This document shows positions 8,495-16,263 of a stretch of 25,473 bases of DNA, one piece after another. Position 1 is the first letter of the stretch; each line of letters starts with the position of its first letter. A model generated the notes under the pieces. That model ran no database searches, was not told the DNA's origin, and worked only from the letters and a program-made list of their open reading frames with translations. A program made the position numbers and the translations under genes. Origin of the DNA: Proteobacteria bacterium UBA6522 (GTDB lineage Bacteria > Pseudomonadota > Gammaproteobacteria > Steroidobacterales > Rariloculaceae); assembly GCA_002434915.1 (NCBI GenBank), contig DJLG01000120.1:1-25473 (forward strand), read 5' to 3'.

Positions 8495-10405
8495 GTGCAA
8501 TTAACTACAAGAAGATATTTCTATCGAAGTTGGTATTTCGAGGTATTACTGCTACTGGCATTAGCAGTGTCCGTTAGAACAGAGGCTCAATCTGACGAAC
8601 CAGAACAGAATATAAATATTGAAGAAGTAGTGACTATTTCAAGTAGAGTTGAGGTTCCTTTAGAACGAATCGGCGCGGCTGTATCTGTAATCAGTGCAGA
8701 GGATATTCAGCTCCGTGGATACCACTCAGTAACCGATATTTTGAGAACACAACCAGGTATAGGTGCTAGCAATAATGGAGGTTTAGGAAAACCAACAGCT
8801 CTACGAATACGTGGAGAGGAAGGATATAGGACTCTGGTAATGATTGATGGTGTTGAATTATCTGATCCAAGCCGTCCCCAAGTTGGACCAGCATTCGAAC
8901 ACCTACTGACTACAAACGATATCGAACGTATAGAGATACTTCGAGGTGCCCAAGGTTTCATCTATGGTGCTGATGCAGGTGGAGTCATAAATATTCTAAC
9001 CAAAACGGGTGCAGGACCATTAGGTGGTGGAATCAACGTTGGCTTTGGCGACTTTGATACAACAAAAATAGATGGGACTCTTTCCGGAGGAACGGAAAGG
9101 GTTAATTTTTTTATCTCAGCATCTGATTTCTCCTCTGATGGCTATAACGCTAGAACTTCTGACACTGAGCTGATGGATAAAGATGGTTATGAGAACAAAA
9201 CCTTGCATACAAAGCTTGGGTGGAATCCTACTAATCAGTTAACCCTACAACTCGTTGCACGAAATACCGAAACTGAAAATGAATTTGACGGTTGTGGGTT
9301 TCCTACAATCCACGCCTGCTCGGAATCAAACAAACAGAGCGCATTTAAACTTTCCAGTACATATGAATCGGATAAATTCAAACATTATCTAGCTCTGTCC
9401 ACGACCGAAGTAGATAGGAGCGACTGGCACGCAGGGGTCAGTTCCTTTGCTATGGAAGGTTTGATTCGACGTTTTGAATATACGGGAACCTTTAAACCAA
9501 ACCAGCATTCAACTTTAATCTATGGCCTAGACACAGATAAAGCGCAGGTTATCAACAATAGTAATCAGGTCTTAGAACGAAATGAAAAAGGTGCGTATTT
9601 TGAATATCAACAGGATATCGGAGATAGTTTTTTTATAACTGCTGGAGGTCGACGTGATGACAATGATGATTTTGGCAAGCATACCAGTGTCCGTATTTCA
9701 TCGGCCTATCTAAAAAACTTAAGCGATGGCGGAAGGCTCAAATATCGCATTAGCTTTGGCACTGGTTTTCGAGCACCCAGTCTTTATGAAATATCCTATA
9801 ACAGTGGTCCTTATGCTTTTCCACCAGCTACGAATGCCCCCTTAACGGAGGAATCAAGTGATGGAATCGACTTTGGGGTTGAATATACTGGTATAAGTGG
9901 GTTGTTTTTAGGTATCACCTACTTTGATCAGAATATCGAGGATGAATTATTTTTTGACCTTTCTGGATATTCAGGGTATTTACAATCAGCAGGCAAAAAT
10001 AGATCCTCAGGAATTGAACTTGTTGCTGAATATCCGGTAACTAGTCAATGGGTTCTCTTTGGTAATACCACATTTAATAAAACGGAAGATCAGAATGGTC
10101 TACAGAGAATTCGCAGACCAAAACAACTTGCTAATCTTGGACTTCAATTCTCTTCTTTCAACGACAAAGTTAGTCTACTTTTGAATTATCGATCTTCCGC
10201 ACATGCCATCGATGAGTTATACGGTATCGGTCGTATTACCCTCGACGATTACTGGGTAATGGATGTCAGCACGTCTATACGCTTGAGTCAGACAATGGAA
10301 GTATATGGCCGCCTAGAGAACCTTACTGATGAGGACTATGAAGAGATAACTGGCTTTCGTGTGCCTGGGCTTAATATTAATGGGGGAATTCGAATACGGT
10401 TCTAG
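8495..10405 (+). CDS. btuB: TonB-dependent cobalamin receptor (BtuB-like)
   Basis: A 636-residue outer-membrane TonB-dependent transporter. It has a signal peptide (hydrophobic VLLLLALAVSV, cleavage probably after TEAQ near residue 32) and a TonB box-like EEVVTISS (43-50). The plug domain follows, with VSVISAEDI, RIRGEEGYRTLVMIDGV and IERIEILRGAQGFIYGADAGGVINI, then a barrel of beta strands ending in a terminal aromatic-type strand (INGGIRIRF). Length is close to E. coli BtuB. It would bind vitamin B12 at the cell surface and import it using TonB energy. The start is GTG directly after the btuD stop, with AAGGA seven bases upstream, so the non-ATG start is well supported. Placement in the riboswitch operon supports B12 rather than siderophore as substrate. 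Confidence 0.9.
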   Translation: MQLTTRRYFYRSWYFEVLLLLALAVSVRTEAQSDEPEQNINIEEVVTISSRVEVPLERIGAAVSVISAEDIQLRGYHSVTDILRTQPGIGASNNGGLGKPTALRIRGEEGYRTLVMIDGVELSDPSRPQVGPAFEHLLTTNDIERIEILRGAQGFIYGADAGGVINILTKTGAGPLGGGINVGFGDFDTTKIDGTLSGGTERVNFFISASDFSSDGYNARTSDTELMDKDGYENKTLHTKLGWNPTNQLTLQLVARNTETENEFDGCGFPTIHACSESNKQSAFKLSSTYESDKFKHYLALSTTEVDRSDWHAGVSSFAMEGLIRRFEYTGTFKPNQHSTLIYGLDTDKAQVINNSNQVLERNEKGAYFEYQQDIGDSFFITAGGRRDDNDDFGKHTSVRISSAYLKNLSDGGRLKYRISFGTGFRAPSLYEISYNSGPYAFPPATNAPLTEESSDGIDFGVEYTGISGLFLGITYFDQNIEDELFFDLSGYSGYLQSAGKNRSSGIELVAEYPVTSQWVLFGNTTFNKTEDQNGLQRIRRPKQLANLGLQFSSFNDKVSLLLNYRSSAHAIDELYGIGRITLDDYWVMDVSTSIRLSQTMEVYGRLENLTDEDYEEITGFRVPGLNINGGIRIRF

Positions 10406-10425
10406 ATAAACTAGATTGATCAATT

Positions 10426-11337
10426 ATGGACGACGAACGCATTCATCGCTGGAAACATTCGCATGCATTCGGACAAGATATAAAACGTCCGGGGGAGGTG
10501 CGTACATTAATTGTCATTAGCATTACAGCAGTGATGATGGTTATTGAAATCACTGCTGGCATTGCATTTGGATCTATGGCGCTTTTAGCCGATGGTCTTC
10601 ATATGACCTCTCATACTGTAGCTCTAAGCATTAATGCATTTGCTTATGTATATGCCAGAAAGCATGCACACAATGAAAAGTTCTGCTTTGGAACGGGCAA
10701 AGTTAATACCCTTGGTGGTTACACTGGTGCTGTTGTGCTTGCTATGTTTGCCCTTGTAATGGTTTGGGAAAGTTTAGAACGTCTAATATCTCCAGTCGAG
10801 ATTGCCTTCAATCAAGCAATTTTTGTCGCGGTGTTAGGTTTATTAGTCAATGGATTATCTGTTCTTATACTTGGCCATCACCATGACTCAAATGACGGGC
10901 ATACCCATCATCATGATCACAACCTTTGGTCTGCCTATCTCCATGTTCTAGCCGATGCATTAACATCTTTATTAGCAATTTTTGCGTTACTTGGGGCAAA
11001 GTACTTGGGTCTTATCTGGGCCGATCCGGTAATGGGTCTAGTAGGTGCTGCACTTGTTGCCCGATGGTCCTTTGGACTGCTAAAAACCACTTCTAGCATC
11101 CTGCTTGATAAGGAAACCTCCGATGATCTTCGTCTCAAAATAAAAGACGCGCTTGAAACTCAAGATAACATCCGTATTGCAGACCTACATGTCTGGGCCG
11201 TAGGACCAAATATCTACTCAGCAATTCTGTCAGTAGTTACTCATGATCCTCAACCACCTGAGTACTATAAGACCTTGATGCCTGAGGGGTTGGGAATTGT
11301 GCATACATCAATAGAAGTACATCGTTGCGATAACTAA
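10426..11337 (+). CDS. dmeF: Cation diffusion facilitator, DmeF-like Co/Ni exporter
   Basis: A 303-residue CDF-family antiporter resembling DmeF. It has six membrane segments with metal-site residues D56 and H59/H63 in LLADGLHMTSH and H173 and D177 in HVLADALTS. A histidine-rich loop (HHHDSNDGHTHHHDH, ~151-165) lies between helices IV and V, and a C-terminal cytoplasmic domain ends near LHVWAVGPNIYSAILSV. DmeF proteins export cobalt, nickel and sometimes zinc from the cytoplasm. It starts 20 bases after btuB on the same strand with no terminator visible, so it probably belongs to the B12 operon. No clear Shine-Dalgarno is present; a perfect palindrome ATTGATCAAT (10415-10424) sits just before the ATG. 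The cobalt assignment rests on family resemblance and on the B12 context. Confidence 0.85.
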   Translation: MDDERIHRWKHSHAFGQDIKRPGEVRTLIVISITAVMMVIEITAGIAFGSMALLADGLHMTSHTVALSINAFAYVYARKHAHNEKFCFGTGKVNTLGGYTGAVVLAMFALVMVWESLERLISPVEIAFNQAIFVAVLGLLVNGLSVLILGHHHDSNDGHTHHHDHNLWSAYLHVLADALTSLLAIFALLGAKYLGLIWADPVMGLVGAALVARWSFGLLKTTSSILLDKETSDDLRLKIKDALETQDNIRIADLHVWAVGPNIYSAILSVVTHDPQPPEYYKTLMPEGLGIVHTSIEVHRCDN

Positions 11338-11357
11338 TAAATCATATTTACAGCAGT

Positions 11358-11376
11358 GGCAGCTATAATACCTGCC
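11358..11376 (+). promoter_or_regulatory. Possible -10 element for leaderless transcription of the ModF-like gene
   Basis: A perfect TATAAT (11364-11369) lies eight bases before the ATG at 11378 and inside an inverted repeat, GGCAG (11358-11362) with CTGCC (11372-11376). No convincing -35 is seen at 17 bases. A start at the expected distance would fall at or within a base or two of the ATG. No Shine-Dalgarno precedes the gene, consistent with a leaderless message. Confidence 0.35.
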
Positions 11377-11377
11377 G

Positions 11378-12886
11378 ATGAGTAAGGCAACCCCCGACGA
11401 TACCGCACCGAAAGCTCTTGATGATAAGCCAATTGTCCGCCTAGATAAGGTGGATGTTCAGCTACTAAGGAGAACGGTGCTTCATGATTTAAGCTGGAAC
11501 CTCTTCCCTGGGGAGCATTGGGCTATAGTCGGTGCAAATGGAAGTGGAAAAACCAGTTTTTTAAGGCTCATCAGTGGCAATCTCTGGCCTGCTCCACAGA
11601 GCGGGACGCGCCGTTATGATTTTGGAGGTGACCTACAAACTGATGCTGTAGAGGCCCTTACTCGTATCACCTTGGTTGGACATGAACTGCAAGACCGATA
11701 TGTAGAACGAGGGTGGAATTTCGACGCCATAGAAGTTGTTTTATCGGGAATCTATAGAACAGATGTTCCCCGAGATAACCCAACTAATCAGGATAGAAAA
11801 AAAGCTTCCAAGATACTCGACGAACTTAACTTAACTCACTTAGCTAATCGACCCTTCCTGGAATTATCCAGAGGCGAACAACGTCGTGTTTTAGTTGCTC
11901 GTGCCTTGGGATTTGACCCGGTTATTCTTATTCTGGATGAACCTCTCGCAGGCTTAGATGCTAACGCAAGAGAGCAACTAAACTCTATGATTGACCATAT
12001 CAGCGAAAAAATTGTGGTCCTATGTTCGTATCATGAGACGATCAATATTCCAGTTTCAACGAATAGGATTCTCAGGCTTGATAATGGTCACGTTATAGAG
12101 TCAGGCAAATTTACCCCAATATTACCAACGCCCATAGAAACTATTCCCTCAGAAATTAGCATAGAAAAAGATCAACAACATCAGCAAATAACAACAAGTG
12201 AATCGGTAATCATCAATATTGAACATGCAGATATCTGGCTTGATGACCGGCAAACGCTGACTGATATCACTTGGCAATTACTCGAGGGCGAACATTGGCA
12301 GGTAACAGGGTCAAATGGTGCTGGCAAAACCACCTTTCTAAGAATGCTTCATGGCCAACTTCGCCCTGCCACTGGAGGGTCAATAAACTTCCCAGGTATC
12401 GGGAATCCAGAAAATATTTGGGTACTAAGGCAGCAAATAGCATGGGTATCACCAGAGTTACAAGCCGGTTACTGGTATCCCTCAACCACAAGACAATGTA
12501 TTAGTTCAGGTTTTGACTCAAGCATCGGCCAGACAAGAAAACTAAAACAACATGAGCTGAATCTTGTAGATGAGTTGCTGGAAAAATTTCAACTAACCGA
12601 CCTCGCTTCTCGCAATGTAAAAACCCTGTCTTATGGGCAATTTCGAAGAGTTCTTATCGCAAGGGCTGTCGTTCATAAGCCCAGGGTCCTGCTGCTAGAT
12701 GAGCCCTGGGAAGGGCTTGATCCCGGAAACCTTGAGCTCGTTACCAGAGCGCTTGATGAAATCATTTTGCTTGGCACTCATCTGGTCTGTGTAACTCACC
12801 TACACCGCAATATTGCACAGTTTAATCGTACCTTAGAGATTGAAGATGGGCGCATAACCCGATCAGGAAAAATTTCTACTGGCTAA
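11378..12886 (+). CDS. ModF-like protein with two fused ABC ATPase domains
   Basis: A 502-residue protein with two complete ABC ATPase domains and no membrane segment. Domain 1: Walker A GANGSGKTS (52-60), signature LSRGEQRRVLVARA, Walker B VILILDEPLAGLD. Domain 2: Walker A GSNGAGKTT (near 311), signature LSYGQFRRVLIARA, Walker B VLLLDEPWEGLD. The PGEHWAIVG and EGEHWQVTG phrases before each Walker A are typical of ModF (PhrA), an ATPase of unsettled role linked to molybdate genes in E. coli. No molybdate permease or binding protein is nearby. It follows dmeF by 40 bases and may be read through from the B12 operon or from its own -10. An ABC-F ribosome factor is less likely because the linker region does not fit. 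Confidence 0.85.
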   Translation: MSKATPDDTAPKALDDKPIVRLDKVDVQLLRRTVLHDLSWNLFPGEHWAIVGANGSGKTSFLRLISGNLWPAPQSGTRRYDFGGDLQTDAVEALTRITLVGHELQDRYVERGWNFDAIEVVLSGIYRTDVPRDNPTNQDRKKASKILDELNLTHLANRPFLELSRGEQRRVLVARALGFDPVILILDEPLAGLDANAREQLNSMIDHISEKIVVLCSYHETINIPVSTNRILRLDNGHVIESGKFTPILPTPIETIPSEISIEKDQQHQQITTSESVIINIEHADIWLDDRQTLTDITWQLLEGEHWQVTGSNGAGKTTFLRMLHGQLRPATGGSINFPGIGNPENIWVLRQQIAWVSPELQAGYWYPSTTRQCISSGFDSSIGQTRKLKQHELNLVDELLEKFQLTDLASRNVKTLSYGQFRRVLIARAVVHKPRVLLLDEPWEGLDPGNLELVTRALDEIILLGTHLVCVTHLHRNIAQFNRTLEIEDGRITRSGKISTG

Positions 12887-12894
12887 AAAGCATG

Positions 12895-13284
12895 TTAATG
12901 GTGATCATGAACATGAACTCGACGAACTTCCTGAAAGTTTGCCCAGTGACTACCCACCAACATCAAGCCACCTAATAAGCTTACAGCCGATTCAAGCCAT
13001 CCAGACCAACTCCCATGACCTAACATGGCTGCATAGCTTATAAGCGCAATGGCCCCTATACCTAAAATACCTATTACTGCACGTTTATGCTCCCGATATC
13101 CCAAATAAAATCCACCTATACTTGTAGGAATCACAAGCCATAACATAAATCCATGAAAGTGCCCTCCAAAAGCAGCAGTTGCCAGAGGAAGCATTGCCAC
13201 AAATAGCGTTATGGCCAAACAGTGCACAATGCAAATGGCAGATAAAGCAATCGCAATCTTATCTAGATATTTTGATGAGCTCAT
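12895..13284 (-). CDS. MerC-domain membrane protein
   Basis: A 129-residue protein with four hydrophobic segments resembling MerC-family membrane proteins. The first helix carries the paired cysteines of the family (C18 and C22 in CIVHC). A GGHFHGFMLW stretch lies between helices, and the C-terminus is histidine-rich (VHVHDHH), suggesting metal binding. MerC proteins take up mercuric ions in mer operons; chromosomal relatives without mer genes have no settled role and may handle other metals. The frame is open up to a GTG at 13329, but ATG 13284 fits the family start. It converges on the ModF-like gene with an eight-base gap and has no obvious terminator. The neighbouring cobalt exporter and B12 genes fit a metal-related job, but this is an inference. 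Confidence 0.75.
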   Translation of the reverse strand: MSSSKYLDKIAIALSAICIVHCLAITLFVAMLPLATAAFGGHFHGFMLWLVIPTSIGGFYLGYREHKRAVIGILGIGAIALISYAAMLGHGSWSGWLESAVSLLGGLMLVGSHWANFQEVRRVHVHDHH

Positions 13285-13457
13285 TGGGCAGAAAAGAACT
13301 TTCAAGCAATGGAAGTAGCAGCATAGCACGGACTTAGAAATAACCCTCCATCTGATTTCTTAAATGATTTTAAAAAAAGCTTTTATCATTCAGATTGATT
13401 AATAAATATCATTAATTTCATAGCTCCTCTCTGCCTATACTCATTAAGATAAGATAG
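13285..13457. other. Gap upstream of the MerC-like gene, AT-rich dyads only
   Basis: No gene is recognised. It should contain the promoter of the minus-strand MerC-like gene, but I cannot pick a convincing -35/-10 pair. Short dyads are present: AAAAGCTTTT (13375-13384) and ATTAAT (13398-13403) repeated in inverted sense at 13411-13416. Neither matches a Zur or Fur box that I can recognise. Confidence 0.4.
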
Positions 13458-13580
13458 CTGCCAATACCAGCTGAACGACTCTGTAAGCCAGAAGAAATAG
13501 CCCATGCTGCTATTTATCTGCTACAAAATAATTGTATGAATGGTCGAATAATTGAGATTGATGGTGGCCTACACTGGTAA
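13458..13580 (+). pseudogene. C-terminal remnant of a short-chain dehydrogenase (SDR)
   Basis: Forty sense codons followed by TAA (13578-13580) read LPIPAERLCKPEEIAHAA, then IYLLQNNCMNGRIIEIDGG and LHW. This is the standard SDR C-terminus: an R-x2-KPEEIA helix, a hydrophobic helix, and the final G-x-I-I-E-I-DGGLHW strand and turn. An in-frame TAG (13455-13457) stands directly upstream, there is no start codon in a sensible place, and the Rossmann fold, active-site Y-x3-K and the rest of the enzyme are absent. The remainder has been deleted or has decayed beyond recognition. It is on the plus strand between two minus-strand genes. Confidence 0.75.
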
Positions 13581-13590
13581 AGGTTTGTAA

Positions 13591-13625
13591 TTTGCGCCGT
13601 CCCAGATAAATAGAAACGACGCAAA
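13591..13625. other. Stem-loop downstream of amtB
   Basis: TTTGCGCCGT (13591-13600) pairs with ACGACGCAAA (13616-13625) with one mismatch, giving a ten-position stem and a 15-base loop. It lies 43 bases beyond the amtB stop on the minus strand. No T-run follows on either strand, so if it ends the torF-glnK-amtB transcript it is not a canonical intrinsic terminator; it may instead protect the 3' end. Confidence 0.4.
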
Positions 13626-13667
13626 CCACAAGCTCACATTTAATAATTGAAACTGCCCATATTTAGG

Positions 13668-14963
13668 CTACATGTTATATCCCTGTTCATCATGTAGCAC
13701 TAGATCTAGCCCTTCCTGCTCATCCTGCTCGCTTACACGAAGCCCAATGACGTTATCAAGCACTTTGAGGATGATAAAGCTAACGATTCCACAATAAACA
13801 ATCGTAGCCACAATACCTACAAACTGTTTGCCTACCTGAGCGGCCATAGTCACACCATCAGCAAGACCAGCTCCACCAAGACCTGCATCAACAAACACAC
13901 CTGTTAAAACGGCCCCAATGATCCCGCCTATGCCATGCACACCAAATGCATCCAGAGAATCGTCATAACCAAAAGTACGTTTGATTTTAACTACAGAAAT
14001 GTAACACCCAAGTCCAGATGCAATACCGATCGCTAAAGCACCCATCGGTCCTACAAAACCTGATGCAGGGGTAATAGCAACTAAGCCCGCTACTGCACCA
14101 GAGACTAGTCCCAAGGCGCTTGGTTTTCCGTGACTTTTCCACTCAGCGAACATCCAGGTAAGGGCACCAGCAGCTGTTGCAACTTGGGTAACAGCCATAG
14201 CCATCCCCGCAACTCCGTCTGCTGCCAGCTCACTTCCTGCATTGAACCCAAACCAACCAACCCAGAGCATAGCGGCTCCAACCATAGTGAGGACAAGATT
14301 ACTTGGCTTCATGGGGGACTCCGGATAACCGCGTCTTTTACCCATTACAATAGCTGCAACTAGCCCCGCAATACCCGCATTGATATGAACTACCGTACCC
14401 CCAGCAAAATCAAGCACTCCCATCTCGCCCAACCAACCACCACCCCAGACCCAGTGGCAAACTGGCGCATAGACAACACTGACCCAAATGGCCATAAACC
14501 AAAGCATGGCAGAAAATTTCATTCGCTCAGCGAATGCACCAACAATTAATGCTGGTGTAATGATCGCGAACGTCAACTGGAACATAGAAAATACGCTTTC
14601 CGGAATTGTTCCACTCAGTGAATCCACTCCGACACCAGACATAAACGCCATACTAAGGTCGCCTATAAAGGCTGAACCATCTGAAAACGCAAGACTGTAA
14701 AGATAAAGCACCCATAACACCGTCATAAGACAGCAAATCGTAAAGCACTGCATCATTACGGATAGAGCATTTTTTGCTCTCACCATACCTGCATAAAACA
14801 ACGAGAGCCCGGGGATTGTCATAAACAAAACCAGAGCGGTTGAAGTTAGCATCCATGCAGTATCCCCAGAATCCAGAGCATCCTGAGCTCCAGCTATTCC
14901 TGGCATAATTGCTGCCAGTAACAAGAGGATTGGACTACAGGCTTTAAATAAAAAATTGCTCAT
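13668..14963 (-). CDS. amtB: Ammonium transporter AmtB
   Basis: A 431-residue Amt-family ammonium channel with a cleavable signal peptide (LLLLAAIMPGIAGA, cleavage near residue 26) and eleven predicted membrane helices. Family signatures include FYAGMVRAKNALSV (~56-69), the first pore histidine H193 in FAGGTVVHINAG, and the second, H343, in DAFGVHGIGG. These twin histidines line the conduction pore. The frame extends to 15212, but that stretch overlaps glnK in another frame and reads as nonsense; ATG 14963 has GGAG ten bases upstream. The C-terminal tail (SEQDEQEGLDLVLHDEQGY) is the cytosolic segment against which GlnK docks. The gene follows glnK by 16 bases. Expression is expected under nitrogen limitation from the sigma-54 promoter upstream of the porin gene. 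Confidence 0.96.
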   Translation of the reverse strand: MSNFLFKACSPILLLLAAIMPGIAGAQDALDSGDTAWMLTSTALVLFMTIPGLSLFYAGMVRAKNALSVMMQCFTICCLMTVLWVLYLYSLAFSDGSAFIGDLSMAFMSGVGVDSLSGTIPESVFSMFQLTFAIITPALIVGAFAERMKFSAMLWFMAIWVSVVYAPVCHWVWGGGWLGEMGVLDFAGGTVVHINAGIAGLVAAIVMGKRRGYPESPMKPSNLVLTMVGAAMLWVGWFGFNAGSELAADGVAGMAMAVTQVATAAGALTWMFAEWKSHGKPSALGLVSGAVAGLVAITPASGFVGPMGALAIGIASGLGCYISVVKIKRTFGYDDSLDAFGVHGIGGIIGAVLTGVFVDAGLGGAGLADGVTMAAQVGKQFVGIVATIVYCGIVSFIILKVLDNVIGLRVSEQDEQEGLDLVLHDEQGYNM

Positions 14964-14979
14964 AATTGTTACTCTCCAG

Positions 14980-15318
14980 TTACAGAGCCTGGTCACCGGT
15001 TTCACCTGTGCGAATCCTGGTAACCTGACCCAAATCAGATATAAAAACTTTTCCGTCTCCAATAGAGCCGGTAGCTGCAGAACTAACAATAGCCTCAACT
15101 GCAACCTCAACCAGCTCATCCGAAACGGCTGCTTCAATTTTGGTTTTTGGAATGAAGTCGACAGAATATTCGGCGCCCCTATAGAGCTCAGTATGTCCCT
15201 TCTGCCTCCCAAACCCTTTAACCTCAGTAACGGTCATTCCCTGAACACCTGCTTCTGCAAGTGCTTCACGAACTTCCTCTAGCTTGAATGGTTTAATAAC
15301 TGCTGTGATTAGCTTCAT
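14980..15318 (-). CDS. glnK: Nitrogen regulatory PII protein GlnK
   Basis: A 112-residue PII protein of normal length. The T-loop GHTELYRGAEYSVDF carries Y51, the tyrosine uridylylated by GlnD in proteobacteria. The PII signatures KGFGRQKGHTELYRG and, later, TGSIGDGKVFI (B-loop) are present. It senses 2-oxoglutarate, ATP/ADP and glutamine status, and its genetic linkage to amtB marks it as the GlnK type that plugs the AmtB pore when nitrogen is plentiful. ATG 15318 is preceded by GGAG at a spacing of 7. It is the second gene of the torF-glnK-amtB unit. Confidence 0.96.
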   Translation of the reverse strand: MKLITAVIKPFKLEEVREALAEAGVQGMTVTEVKGFGRQKGHTELYRGAEYSVDFIPKTKIEAAVSDELVEVAVEAIVSSAATGSIGDGKVFISDLGQVTRIRTGETGDQAL

Positions 15319-15343
15319 AACTATTCTCCAACTGTTTTTCTAA

Positions 15344-15997
15344 TTACTCTCCAAGGGCAAAAGATCTACTAATGCCAAAAACGATGGCGTTAGTAGGAGC
15401 GCCACTTGCTTTTGCATCTCCGTCATACACCTTTAAATCATCGCTCACCATAATGAACGTCACCGAAAGATCGAGCCCATTAAAATCATGGCCATAACCA
15501 ACTTCTACTACTTCGCCTTTAAAGTCGCCTCCAAAAGCACCAAAACTAGCAGCGAGGCCATTGCCAAAATCGTAGCCTAAAGAGGTAAAGGTATAGTCTT
15601 GTGTCTTGGGGGATGTATCGTACTTGCCAAGTGCAACATCAAAAGAAAAGTCACCGGCACCTAACCCAAGGTTAAGTTCATGATAAGTATCATCCCATCC
15701 ATCAGTGTAGTAATAGCCGGTATAACCCGCGCCCCAGCTCACACCGTCGGTTAGCTCACCACCCATACCAAAATAAAGATCTGTCTCAAGCCCATCACCT
15801 ACATCAGCAGCCCAAGTGCCCACATAAAAACCACTTTCATCTTCATAATCGATACCGGCAAACGCGGAAGAGGCTTCCTGGAATATGCCACGGTAGATAT
15901 AATCGCTCACCATTCCAACATTGGCGGAAACCTGAGCATTTGATATCGCTGGCATAAGAAAAAGGCCTAGTAACATCATTTTTTGCTTTAGTGTCAT
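15344..15997 (-). CDS. TorF-family putative outer-membrane porin
   Basis: A 217-residue beta-barrel protein of the TorF/TIGR02001 type. It has a signal peptide (MMLLGLFLMPAISNA, cleavage before QVSAN) and then the family opening NVGMVSDYIYRG. Alternating amphipathic strands rich in glycine and aromatic residues follow (GFYVGTWAADVGDG, GAGYTGYYYTDGWDD), ending in an aromatic residue-containing strand. Such proteins are presumed small outer-membrane channels; the substrate is not established. The frame extends to 16054, but ATG 15997 has GGAG nine bases upstream and begins the signal peptide. It is the first gene after a sigma-54 promoter and lies 25 bases before glnK, so it is probably induced by nitrogen starvation and may admit ammonium or another small nitrogen compound. 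Confidence 0.85.
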   Translation of the reverse strand: MTLKQKMMLLGLFLMPAISNAQVSANVGMVSDYIYRGIFQEASSAFAGIDYEDESGFYVGTWAADVGDGLETDLYFGMGGELTDGVSWGAGYTGYYYTDGWDDTYHELNLGLGAGDFSFDVALGKYDTSPKTQDYTFTSLGYDFGNGLAASFGAFGGDFKGEVVEVGYGHDFNGLDLSVTFIMVSDDLKVYDGDAKASGAPTNAIVFGISRSFALGE

Positions 15998-16037
15998 TGT
16001 ATAGATCTCCAATAAATATAAATCATGTCTAGTAATA

Positions 16038-16053
16038 TGCATAATCCGTGCCA
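16038..16053 (-). promoter_or_regulatory. Sigma-54 (-24/-12) promoter for torF-glnK-amtB
   Basis: On the minus strand TGGCACG (16053-16047), four bases, then ATGCA (16042-16038) match the RpoN consensus TGGCACG-N4-TTGCA with a single mismatch. The invariant GG and GC dinucleotides are exactly ten bases apart. The predicted start is near 16027, leaving about 30 bases of leader before the porin ATG. Confidence 0.85.
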
Positions 16054-16116
16054 AAAGTATTTATCTATATTTTTCAATAACTTATGTTTATTCGGTCTTG
16101 GCTTTGATTTATTAAA

Positions 16117-16133
16117 TGCACCATAATGAAGCA
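16117..16133. promoter_or_regulatory. NtrC-binding site 1
   Basis: TGCACCATAATGAAGCA matches the NtrC consensus TGCACCA-N3-TGGTGCA with a perfect left half and five of seven bases in the right half. It is centred about 98 bp upstream of the predicted sigma-54 start, the usual range for enhancer-like NtrC sites. Confidence 0.72.
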
Positions 16134-16138
16134 GGCTA

Positions 16139-16155
16139 TGCACCATAAAGATGCA
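16139..16155. promoter_or_regulatory. NtrC-binding site 2
   Basis: TGCACCATAAAGATGCA has a perfect left half and five of seven right-half bases of the NtrC consensus. Its centre is 22 bp (two helical turns) from that of site 1 and about 120 bp upstream of the predicted start, so two NtrC dimers could bind side by side on one face. Confidence 0.72.
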
Positions 16156-16263
16156 AAAACATCTGGCATACTGGCACCATGACATCTGATTTAAACGGGC
16201 AGATAAAAAGACTAATCAAGCTATATATTCATGCTCAGTTTTAACTGCATAATTAAGTTCTAG

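Noticed and set aside
13285..13329. Upstream extension of the MerC-like gene to GTG 13329
   Set aside because: The added residues are not typical of the family and ATG 13284 begins immediately before the first helix.
13591..13625. Intrinsic terminator of amtB
   Set aside because: The stem is real, but no T-run follows on either strand, so it is listed only as a stem-loop.
14130..14363. Plus-strand open frames inside amtB and similar antisense frames inside other genes
   Set aside because: They lie fully within well-supported genes, lack ribosome-binding sites and read as low-homology shadow translations.
14964..15212. Upstream extension of the amtB frame
   Set aside because: It overlaps glnK in another frame. 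ATG 14963 has a ribosome-binding site and begins a clear signal peptide.
15998..16054. Upstream extension of the porin gene
   Set aside because: It would start inside the sigma-54 promoter and place extra residues before the signal peptide; ATG 15997 has GGAG upstream.
16172..16189. Third NtrC site (TGGCACCA half)
   Set aside because: Only the left half resembles the consensus; the right half matches at one of seven positions.
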